Shown: positions 7,716 through 14,859 of the stretch, piece by piece
Position numbering within the stretch: position 1 is the stretch's first letter
Layout: each line of letters starts with the position of its first letter
Assembly (NCBI GenBank): GCA_016199265.1
Contig: JACQGX010000330.1
Span: 1 to 38,142, forward strand
DNA: 38,142 nucleotides
Source: Chloroflexota bacterium
GTDB taxonomy: Bacteria; Chloroflexota; UBA11872; UBA12225
Direction: 5' to 3'
Notes under the pieces: model-generated
The model's database searches: none
What the model saw: the letters and a program-made list of their open reading frames with translations, nothing else
What the model was told of the DNA's origin: nothing
Program-made: the position numbers and the translations under genes

Positions 7716-7800
7716 GAGTGCAAAGTGCAAAGTGCAAAGTGATGTGCAGGAACAAATGCGGTGCATAGCGGCCTCTGAAACCATATTGCACTTTGCACTC
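7716..7800 (+). repeat. GTGCAAA heptamer array with 12-bp inverted repeat in the kamA leader
   Basis: Three to four tandem heptamers (GTGCAAA) at 7718-7740 are matched by an inverted copy: GAGTGCAAAGTG at 7716-7727 is the exact complement of 7789-7800. The right arm ends four bases before the GGAG ribosome site of the aminomutase gene, so an mRNA stem here could affect its translation. A similar heptamer block lies at 32143-32175. Confidence 0.7.
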
Positions 7801-7815
7801 GAACGGAGTGAGAAG

Positions 7816-8961
7816 ATGGAAGAGTGGCAGTGTTTGCTGAAGGAGGGGATCAACAACGCGCAGCAACTGTTCGAGCGCTTCGGCGTCGATCAGGAGTTGG
7901 CGGATCGGATCTCGAGAGAATTCCGCATCCGGATCAACGCGTACTACCTTAGCCTGATCGAAGAGCCGGGAGATCCGATCTGGCGGCAAGTAGTACCCGA
8001 TCCGGCCGAGCTCGAGGACGTCGACTGTCCGGACGATCCCCTCAATGAAGAAGGCGACAGCCCCGTCCCCAATCTCACCCACCGCTATCCGGACCGGGTG
8101 CTGTTTTTGGTCAACCACCAGTGCCCCATCTACTGTCGCTTCTGCACCCGCAAGCGCAAGGTAAGCGAGCCGGGGTGGTGGAATAAGGAGACGCTCAAGC
8201 TGGGTATCGACTACATCCGGGCCCATCCGGAGGTACGCGACATCATCATCTCGGGTGGCGATCCGATGATGCTGCCCGATCACATGATCGAGTGGATCTT
8301 GTCCGAGCTGCGCGCCATTCCGCACGTCGAGATCCTGCGCATCGGCTCGCGCGTGCCATGCGCGCTGCCGCAGCGGATCACGCCGGCGCTCTGCGAGATT
8401 ATCAAGAAGTACCACCCGGTGTATGTCAACACGCACTTCAATCACCCGCGCGAGGTGACCGAGGTCGCCAAGAAGCACTGCGGCATGCTCGCCGATGCGG
8501 GGGTGCCGATTGGCTGCCAGACGGTGCTGCTCAAGGGCGTTAACGACGACCCCGCGGTGATGAAGGAGTTGATGCAGAAGCTGCTCGCGATCCGGGTGCG
8601 GCCCTACTACATCTATCAGGCCGATCTGACGAAGGGCACCAACTACTTCCGCACGCGGGTGGAGAAGGGGCTCGAGATCATCCGGGCGTTGCGCGGGCAC
8701 ACCTCGGGTCTGGCCGTGCCACACTTTGTGATCGACGCACCGGGCGGTGGGGGCAAGATCCCACTCCTCCCCGAGTACGTGGTCGAGCTCAACGATCGCG
8801 AGGTGGTGATGCGGAACTACGAGGGGAAGACCTATCGCTACCCGCAGGTGGCCGAGCCTCTCACCATTTCCACGGGGAGCAGCGTCACTGGTGCGGACAG
8901 AGCGAAGCACGACCGCGCACACACGCTGCGCATTCCCGAGCCGGCGGCGCTGGTGGAGTAG
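7816..8961 (+). CDS. kamA: Lysine 2,3-aminomutase (radical SAM, PLP)
   Basis: A 381-residue radical SAM enzyme that converts L-lysine to L-beta-lysine. The [4Fe-4S] cluster motif is CPIYCRFC (Cys103, Cys107, Cys110), followed by the basic TRKRK. SGGDPMML marks the SAM-binding region. The PLP lysine lies in DAPGGGGK (Lys314). Asp270 (QADLTKG) and Asp307 (FVIDAPG) are spaced 37 residues apart, as the two aspartates that hold the lysine side chain in clostridial lysine 2,3-aminomutase; glutamate 2,3-aminomutase has Lys and Asn there. Lysine is therefore the likely substrate. The frame is open from 7711, but ATG 7816 has GGAG at 7805 and matches the family's N-terminus, while the upstream codons are heptamer repeat. 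Neither an acetyltransferase of the AblB kind nor EpmA or EF-P is in the window; the partner seems to be the ATP-grasp-like protein upstream. Confidence 0.93.
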   Translation: MEEWQCLLKEGINNAQQLFERFGVDQELADRISREFRIRINAYYLSLIEEPGDPIWRQVVPDPAELEDVDCPDDPLNEEGDSPVPNLTHRYPDRVLFLVNHQCPIYCRFCTRKRKVSEPGWWNKETLKLGIDYIRAHPEVRDIIISGGDPMMLPDHMIEWILSELRAIPHVEILRIGSRVPCALPQRITPALCEIIKKYHPVYVNTHFNHPREVTEVAKKHCGMLADAGVPIGCQTVLLKGVNDDPAVMKELMQKLLAIRVRPYYIYQADLTKGTNYFRTRVEKGLEIIRALRGHTSGLAVPHFVIDAPGGGGKIPLLPEYVVELNDREVVMRNYEGKTYRYPQVAEPLTISTGSSVTGADRAKHDRAHTLRIPEPAALVE

Positions 8962-9002
8962 CGGCCCATGGCGCATCGGTAACCGTTGGCCAGGAATCGT
9001 CT

Positions 9003-9035
9003 ACGAGCGGGGCATCGGGTTGATGCCCCGTTCGT
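9003..9035 (+). terminator. Terminator-like hairpin after kamA
   Basis: A 14-bp stem (9003-9016 with 9022-9035, one G-U pair) around a GGGTT loop, 41 bp after the aminomutase stop. It has the GGGGCATC/GATGCCCC core and no U tract, like the other hairpins that end transcription units in this window. Confidence 0.6.
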
Positions 9036-9608
9036 GTGTCTGCGAGCACGTCGCGGCCGGCGGGGGCTTCCTGGACGGCGGGTCGGCTTGCGCTCCTGGG
9101 CCGGCAAGCAGGCACGTTTCTGTCACGACGCGAGGCAGAGATAGGGCGATTAGGGGAAAGGCGAGCACTGCCCGATACCCTCCTGGCGCGAACCTAGCCG
9201 AGCGACAGACTCTGTGGCCCGACATCCGCTCGCCGGACCGCCGCAGTCGGATTGCGGCCGCTGCCGCAGATGTCGGTTCGAAACGGTCGCGGGCACAAAA
9301 ACCCTTGTGCGTCGGGCCACGCCGTCGTAATCTCAGTTCCACAGAACGCGGCCGCGCGTCGCTCGCCCACCGGGCGCCGCAAACAGGTCGCACACTACCT
9401 TCCGGGAGAGGACACACCTTGGATTCGCGTGCACTCGGGCCGAGGAGCTACGTTTGGCTATGGAGCGACTGTCGCGACGATCATTCGGAGCCAAGCTCCA
9501 CCACGTTGCGCGGCGAGGCGGTGCGATGACGACCGAATTTCTCTCGCTTGTGCCGCTGATTCCCCGTCGCGCGCAATCTTCTGACGGTATCCCCAACCCC
9601 ACCGAAGC
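9036..9608. other. Long intergenic stretch with no convincing gene
   Basis: Open frames here on both strands translate to arginine/serine-rich sequence without domains. One structured segment stands out: CCGACATC (9219-9226) pairs exactly with GATGTCGG (9269-9276) and encloses further pairing-prone GC-rich sequence (GCCGCAG...CTGCCGC), about 58 nt in all. A small RNA or a long sigma-gene leader is possible, but there is no direct sign of either. Confidence 0.35.
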
Positions 9609-9651
9609 GCGGGGCGCCTCGGCGGCCGGTGCGGCCGCCGAGGCGCCCCGC
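9609..9651 (+). terminator. Perfect 20-bp stem upstream of the sigma factor gene
   Basis: The arms 9609-9628 and 9632-9651 are exact complements around a GTG loop, giving one of the strongest hairpins in the window. It lies 78 bp before the sigma factor ATG. Either it ends transcription coming from the left, or it forms part of the sigma mRNA leader; no gene on the left clearly needs a second terminator. Confidence 0.5.
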
Positions 9652-9729
9652 CGGTTCCGGCGGACGCAGGCACGGAGCAACCTTTTGCCTGCCGCGCCGT
9701 TGGACAGACTGGAGGAGGATAAGCAAGGC

Positions 9730-10341
9730 ATGGCAGCCGGTACGGCCAGTGTGGCAGCTACGATGGCGGTCAGCGAGGCCACGCTCATCGCTCGTGCCCA
9801 GGCCGGTGATCACACGGCGTTTGAGGCGATCTTCACCCAGTACCAGACGCAGATCTACAACTACATCTACCGGCTGATGGGCAGCGCGGAAGACGCGTAC
9901 GACCTGACGCAAGACACCTTCCTGAAAGCCTATCTTGCCTTGCCGAAGACCTCTGACGACCTCCGCGTCGGCGCCTGGTTGTACCGCATCGCGACCAACG
10001 TCTGTCTCGACGAGCTGCGGCATCGCAAGCTGGTCAAGTGGCAGCCGTGGGAAGCGTTCATCTCGGTGTTCCATCCGAGCCAGGTGGCGAAAGACAGCCC
10101 CGAGCGCGACTGCATCGATCGAGAGAACACCGAAGAGGTTCAGCTTATCCTGGACCGGCTCCACCCCAAATACCGGATGTGCCTCATCCTGAGGGAATAC
10201 CACGACCTCTCGTACGACGAAATCGCCGAGGTGCTGAGCACGACGCGTGCGGCCGTCAAGTCACTTCTCTTCCGCGCGCGCGAAGAGTTCCGCCAGGTCT
10301 ACGCCAAGGTCGAGCGCCAGCCGGGACGCGCGAAGGGCTAA
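9730..10341 (+). CDS. ECF-type RNA polymerase sigma factor
   Basis: A 203-residue sigma-70 family factor of the extracytoplasmic function group. Region 2 covers about residues 18-95 (FEAIFTQYQTQIYNYIYRLM, then DAYDLTQDTFLKAYLAL for the promoter -10 interaction, then WLYRIATNVCLDELRHRK). Region 4 covers about 135-190 (LDRLHPKYRMCLILREYHDL followed by YDEIAEVLSTTRAAVKSLLF) with the helix-turn-helix for the -35 element. Regions 1 and 3 are absent, as normal for ECF factors. The frame is open from 9454, but ATG 9730 follows GGAGGAGG at 9711 and gives the family's usual start. The anti-sigma protein follows 177 bp downstream on the same strand, the standard arrangement for a signal-controlled sigma factor. 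Confidence 0.93.
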   Translation: MAAGTASVAATMAVSEATLIARAQAGDHTAFEAIFTQYQTQIYNYIYRLMGSAEDAYDLTQDTFLKAYLALPKTSDDLRVGAWLYRIATNVCLDELRHRKLVKWQPWEAFISVFHPSQVAKDSPERDCIDRENTEEVQLILDRLHPKYRMCLILREYHDLSYDEIAEVLSTTRAAVKSLLFRAREEFRQVYAKVERQPGRAKG

Positions 10342-10518
10342 CACCGTCCATCGGCGTCGTCGTGTTTGCCGGCGGCTACGGCCGGTGGCCCGCCCGTCGA
10401 GGGTGTGGTCGCCGGTCGAGGCACCGCTTCGGGCCGGTACGCGTTAACCTTTGCAGAACTCCCAGCGGCAGGGTCCGGTGGCGTGGCAGCGAGCCGCCCA
10501 CCACGAAGGGAAGACGGA

Positions 10519-12237
10519 GTGGCAGGCCTGGTCCATCGGGGTCGCGCAGACGATGGGCGCAATCGGCATCCGGAGCGTAGGGGGCGCAGTGGACGCGGAC
10601 GGCGGAACGAGCACCCCACCGGCGAGGCACTGTCGGCGTACGTCGACGGCGAGCTCGCCGCCCCGGCACGCCTGCTTGTCGAGCAACACCTGCATGATTG
10701 CCCGGAGTGCCGGGATACGGTGGCGCACTACCGCGGCGCGAGCGACTTCTTCCAGCGCTTGCCGGCGCAACGCGCGCCGCTGTCGATCCGCCGCGATCTC
10801 TACCGGCGGATCGACACCGAACAGCGGCGGCGCCTGCGGTGGCTGCCCTTTCCCGGGCTGCCGAGCGGCCTGCCGCTCCCGAGTGCGAACGCCGTTGGCT
10901 TTATCGTGACGGCCGTGCTGCTCGCGGTGATGACGCCGCAACTCGCCGGCGTCTGGCGGGCGCTGGCCGGTATGCAGCCCAACAGCGAGGCGCAGCAGGC
11001 GACTGCTCCCACCGAAGTACCGTTCGCTACGCCAATGGTCACCGTCGAACCGGAAGCGGCGCCGCCGGGGCCGGCGGCGCCGACCGCGACGGCCATACCG
11101 GTCGTACCGGCTACCCAGGCCGCCCCGCCGGCATCGCCGTCGCCGGCCGGGCCGCCGAGCCCCGCGGCGACGCGGGCCGGGCCGGTGCCTCCGACACAGA
11201 GGGTGACGTCGACGGCGCCCGCCGGTGCGGCGGCGACGGCGCCCGCCGGGCCGGCGGCGTCGGCGACGGCCCCCAAGCCGACGGTGACGAGCCCCGCGTA
11301 CGCGCTGCGCACGATCATCGGCACGGTCGACGCGGTCGATCGGAAGCAGAAGACGCTGCGTTTGACGACCGAGGCGAGTGCCAGTGTCCCGGCCCGGACG
11401 TGGCAAGTCGGCTGGTTCGAGGGCACCGCCGGATCGCACGCCAACGGCCGCAAGCTGAGCTTCGAAGAGGTCGGCATCGCCGATCATGTGGAAGTCACGG
11501 GGTTCGAGGCGCCGCAGGCGGGCACGCTGATGGCATCGAGCGTGCGGGTGCTCGTGTCGGCGGTGCCGCAGGCTTCGCCCGGGATCACGCGGCCGGCGCG
11601 CGTCCTGGTGCTGCTCGACGGCGCAGATAATCTGCGAGCGCCGCAGTTCGGCTTCACCGGCGACTGGATCAAGCGGCTCGGCGATACCGGCTACGCCGTC
11701 ACAGCGCTGGAGCCGGTGCGGCTGACGGGTACGACCAACCTACAAGAGTTTTCGCTAATCGTAGTCGGCTATCCGGCGACGCTGTCGGACGCCGCGCTCC
11801 AGGCGGTGAGGAACAGCAAGGTACCGTTGCTCGTCGCCGATCCGCGCCTCGTCCAGCCGCTCGGCCTGGGGCTCAACGTCGATCCCATGCAGCCGACGCG
11901 GAGCATCGCCGGGAAGAAGGTTGAGGTCGTGGGGCAGGCCAGCCCGGTGACGAGCGGCTTCGCCGGCGAGGTCGATCTCGCGCGGGACACGCTGTACCGC
12001 ACGGCGATCGTCGCCAATGGCACGGTGCTCGCGTGGATCAACGACGGCGGCCGCCGGCAGGCGGTCTGGTCACTCACCGGAAACGCCATGTACCTGGGTG
12101 TCTGGTGGAGCAACCATGGCCAGAATCACAACGCCACCTATTGGACGCTGTTCGACCGGAGTGTGCTCTATCTCGTCGGCCGCGACCCACTCTCCGGCGC
12201 GCCGGTAGGTACGTCGGCGCCGGCGCCGAGCCGATAG
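10519..12237 (+). CDS. Membrane-anchored zinc-finger anti-sigma protein with large external domain
   Basis: About 572 residues. The cytoplasmic N-terminus has a zinc anti-sigma domain: LSAYVDGELAAPARLLVEQH leads into H57-x3-C61-x2-C64 (HLHDCPEC). One membrane helix lies at about 123-146 (NAVGFIVTAVLLAVMTPQLA). A roughly 100-residue Pro/Ala/Thr linker follows, then a small domain at about 262-345 (IIGTVDAVDRKQKTLRLTTE), possibly OB-like, and a C-terminal alpha/beta domain at about 355-560 (RVLVLLDGADNLRAPQFGF ... LIVVGYPATLSDAALQAV) that recalls a glutamine-amidotransferase-like Rossmann layout without a visible catalytic triad. It should bind the ECF sigma factor encoded upstream and release it on an outside signal. 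No ATG is available; GTG 10519 is chosen over TTG 10366 and GAAGGGAAG precedes it. The start is uncertain by several codons. Confidence 0.8.
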   Translation: MAGLVHRGRADDGRNRHPERRGRSGRGRRNEHPTGEALSAYVDGELAAPARLLVEQHLHDCPECRDTVAHYRGASDFFQRLPAQRAPLSIRRDLYRRIDTEQRRRLRWLPFPGLPSGLPLPSANAVGFIVTAVLLAVMTPQLAGVWRALAGMQPNSEAQQATAPTEVPFATPMVTVEPEAAPPGPAAPTATAIPVVPATQAAPPASPSPAGPPSPAATRAGPVPPTQRVTSTAPAGAAATAPAGPAASATAPKPTVTSPAYALRTIIGTVDAVDRKQKTLRLTTEASASVPARTWQVGWFEGTAGSHANGRKLSFEEVGIADHVEVTGFEAPQAGTLMASSVRVLVSAVPQASPGITRPARVLVLLDGADNLRAPQFGFTGDWIKRLGDTGYAVTALEPVRLTGTTNLQEFSLIVVGYPATLSDAALQAVRNSKVPLLVADPRLVQPLGLGLNVDPMQPTRSIAGKKVEVVGQASPVTSGFAGEVDLARDTLYRTAIVANGTVLAWINDGGRRQAVWSLTGNAMYLGVWWSNHGQNHNATYWTLFDRSVLYLVGRDPLSGAPVGTSAPAPSR

Positions 12238-12272
12238 GCCCCCACGACAGCTCCCACGCCAATCGGCATCGG

Positions 12273-12307
12273 CTCGGCGGCGGGGCGCGATGCGCCCCGC
12301 CGCCGAG
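12273..12307 (+). terminator. Perfect 16-bp terminator-like hairpin
   Basis: Arms 12273-12288 and 12292-12307 are exact complements with a 3-base loop, 36 bp after the anti-sigma stop and before the dehydrogenase. No U tract follows. Confidence 0.65.
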
Positions 12308-12381
12308 CGCAGTGAGGATGCTCAGCGAGTGCTACACTGCCTGGCCAGCGGGCTGAACAGCCGCATCGAGGAGGTATCGCC

Positions 12382-13479
12382 ATGAAGATGCGCGCTGCAG
12401 TTGTGCGCGAACGGGGTGCACCGATCCAGGTCGAGGACGTCGAGCTCGAAGACCCGCGTGAAGGCGAAGTGCGGGTGAAGATCGTCGCCAGCGGCGTGTG
12501 CCACAGCTGCCTGCACGCCGCCGATGGGAGTTGGACGCACGTGCCGGTGCCGATCGTGCTCGGCGACGAGGGGGCGGGAATCGTCGACGCGGTCGGTCGC
12601 GGCGTGCGTAGCGTGCGCGAGGGCGATCACGTCATTCTGTCGTGGTCGCCGGCGTGCGGGCTGTGCCACTACTGCGCCATCGGCCGGCCGGTGCTGTGCG
12701 AGCGCCGTGCGCCGCGGCCCGGTATCCTGCCCGATGGCACGACCCGGCTCAGGTTGCGTGGTGAGACGCTCTACCACTTCGGCACCGTCGCCAGCCACGC
12801 CGAGTACAGCACGATACCCGAATCGTGCGCCATCCCCATCCGGCGCGACATGCCGCTCGAGACGGCGGCGCTGATCGGCTGCTCGGTGATGACCGGCGTC
12901 GGCTCGGTGCTCAACACGGCGCAGGTGCCGGCGGGCGCGAGTATGGCGGTCTTCGGCGCCGGCGGGATCGGGCTCAACGTGATCCAGGGCGGCGCGCTGG
13001 TGGCGGCGACGCCGATCATCGCCGTCGACGTGCTGCCGCACAAGCTCGACTACGCGAAGCGGCTGGGCGCGTCGCACACCGTCGACGCCGCCGCGCGGGA
13101 TCCGGTGGAGGCGATCCAGGAGATCACGCGGCGCGGCGCCGACTTCACGTTCGTCGCCGTCGGTAATACCAAGGCGATCACCCAGGCGTGGGACGCGCTG
13201 GCGCCGGGCGGCACGTGCGTGCTGATCGGCCTGCCCGAGACGAGCGCGACGGTGACGTTCACCGCGCTGTCGCTCCAGGCGAACGAGAAAGTCTTACGGG
13301 GCAGCCGGTACGGCTCGGCGCGCATGCGCGACGACTTCCCGCGCCTGGTCGAGCTCTACCTGGCCGGCAAGCTCAGAATTGACGAGCTGATCAACCGCCG
13401 CTTCAGCCTGGACGAGACGGGCGCGGCGTACCAGGCGCTGGCCGCCGGCGAGCTGGCGCGCGGGTTGATCGTGCATTAG
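12382..13479 (+). CDS. Zinc-dependent alcohol dehydrogenase (MDR superfamily)
   Basis: A 365-residue NAD(P)-dependent dehydrogenase of the medium-chain type, closest in pattern to class III-like alcohol dehydrogenases. The structural zinc site is complete (Cys92, Cys95, Cys98, Cys106 in ACGLCHYC...C). The catalytic zinc site has Cys40 (GVCHSC), Cys167 (LIGCSVMTG) and Glu63, but the usual His of GHE is Asp62 (VLGDEGAG). The Rossmann nucleotide site is FGAGGIG at about 191-197, with an acidic residue at the end of the next strand (AVDVLPHK) favouring NAD. ATG 12382 follows GGAGGT at the right spacing. The gene stands alone between a terminator and the convergent hydroxyacid dehydrogenase locus. 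The substrate is unknown; the Asp ligand could change metal binding. Confidence 0.9.
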   Translation: MKMRAAVVRERGAPIQVEDVELEDPREGEVRVKIVASGVCHSCLHAADGSWTHVPVPIVLGDEGAGIVDAVGRGVRSVREGDHVILSWSPACGLCHYCAIGRPVLCERRAPRPGILPDGTTRLRLRGETLYHFGTVASHAEYSTIPESCAIPIRRDMPLETAALIGCSVMTGVGSVLNTAQVPAGASMAVFGAGGIGLNVIQGGALVAATPIIAVDVLPHKLDYAKRLGASHTVDAAARDPVEAIQEITRRGADFTFVAVGNTKAITQAWDALAPGGTCVLIGLPETSATVTFTALSLQANEKVLRGSRYGSARMRDDFPRLVELYLAGKLRIDELINRRFSLDETGAAYQALAAGELARGLIVH

Positions 13480-13722
13480 GGCGGCGGTATCGACGGGGGG
13501 CCGGACGAGACGTACCAGGTGCTCGCCGCCGGCGGGCAGGCTCCCGACGTGTTCTTTGGCACGGTCGCCTTCTACAAGGCCCGATACGCGGGCAAGGGCA
13601 AGCGATCAGTAGCCTTGAAGAAACTCTTGGATCGCCATCTTTGTGTCGGGATGGGTCTGGAATGGGCGTCTGGGGAAGCCATCCGGCTGAACTTCGAGAG
13701 CGTATCTCGTCGGGCTAGGTGA
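13480..13722 (+). other. Possible gene remnant after the dehydrogenase
   Basis: A frame open through this stretch reads GPDETYQVLAAGGQAPDVFF and then FYKARYAGKGKRSVALKKLL up to a TGA at 13720. The first part partly repeats the end of the dehydrogenase (AAYQALAAGE), and the rest looks protein-like but matches nothing I know. There is no good start, and the tail overlaps the end of the convergent gene by 8 bp. It may be a decayed fragment or chance. Confidence 0.2.
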
Positions 13723-14715
13723 CCGATTCCGGTACGACGTTGTGCGGCGGCTCGCCCTTCAGCACGCGGTGGAGGTTGGCGGCGATGGCGCGCATCTTGG
13801 TCCGGAAGGCGTCTGCCGTGCCGGCGGCGATGTGGGGCGTCAGGAGCACGCTGTCCAGCTTGAAGAGGGGATTGTCGGGATCGGGTGGTTCCCTCTCCAA
13901 CACGTCGAGGCCCGCGGCCGCGATTCGTTTCGAGGCGAGCGCGGCGGCGAGGGCGGCCTCGTCGACGAGCGGACCGCGCGCGGTGTTGATTAACACAGCA
14001 TGCGGGCGCATCAGGCGCAGCTCGCGCTCGCCAAGGATGTGGTGCGTCTGGGAGCTGAGCGGCAGGTGGAGGCTGACGATGTCGGCCTGCGCGAGGAGCT
14101 CGTCGAGCGGGGCGCGCCGTGCGCTGAGGGCGTGCTCGATCTCCGGCGGCGCCGGAAACGGATCGTAGTAGATCGCCGCAGCGTCGAAGGCGCGCGCGCG
14201 TTTGGCGACTTCGCGGCCGATGCGCCCGAAGCCGATGAGGCCGAGCGTCTTTCCGGCGAGCTCGAAGCTGCGCGACCGGTACTCCCACACCGGCCACGTG
14301 CCGGCGCGCACCGCCGGGTCGACCTCGCGCAGGTGCTTGTAGATCGCCAGGATCAGCAAGAGCGTATGCTCGGCGACGCCGATCGTGGTGCCTTCGGGCG
14401 TGAGCGCCACCGGCACGCCGGCGCGCCGGCACGCCGTTATGTCGATGTTGTCGTAGCCGACGCCCTGGTGGTGCACCAGGTACAGCCGGGGCGCGGCGCG
14501 CAGCACCGCCTCGTCGATGCGCGTCGTGGCGGCGACGATAAACGCCGCGCCGCGCGCGCGGCGCAGCAGCTCCTTGCGGTCGCGGCTGTCGACGACTTCG
14601 AGTCTAAGTGGTGGCGTAAACGCCTCTCCTGCACGATTGCTTGGAGGTCGGCAGGCAGCGGCTCGGCGTAGAGGACGAGAGGTCCGTCAACGGGCACGGG
14701 TGAGGCGGTAGACAT
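13715..14715 (-). pseudogene. D-2-hydroxyacid dehydrogenase, frameshifted near the N-terminus
   Basis: Most of the gene encodes an NAD-dependent D-2-hydroxyacid dehydrogenase: VHHQGVGYDNID, the Rossmann motif GLIGFGRIGREVA, the catalytic Arg region INTARGPLVDE, Glu in LEREPP and the His in LLTPHIAAGT. The start ATG at 14715, preceded by AGGA, opens a frame reading MSTASPVPVDGPLVLYAEPL and PADLQAIVQE. The continuation of that domain (LRLEVVDSRDRKELLRRARG) lies in another frame, which is closed upstream by a TGA. The switch must fall at about 14620-14640, so one base was gained or lost there, or the read has an error. An internal start at 14506 would give a protein without its first beta-alpha units. 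A second, intact enzyme of the same superfamily is at 18020. Confidence 0.8.
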
Positions 14716-14859
14716 ATGGTGGTCCTGTGTAGTCGCAGACCTATCCCGTATGACACGCATGACGGATGGCGACTATCCTATCACACGCTGCAATCGATTG
14801 CGGCTCCAGCGAGCCGGAGCAGGTCTCCTACGTTGCGCGCAGGCAGTACGATAGCGCTT

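Noticed and set aside
7716-7800. CRISPR array
   Set aside because: Units are 7 bp without spacers, and no cas genes are present.
7816-8961. Glutamate 2,3-aminomutase as the identity of the radical SAM gene
   Set aside because: Both lysine-binding aspartates are present; the glutamate enzyme has Lys and Asn at these places.
6976-8976. A 666-codon minus-strand open frame
   Set aside because: Antisense to the aminomutase and the ATP-grasp-like gene, both of which have clear motifs; caused by codon bias of GC-rich genes.
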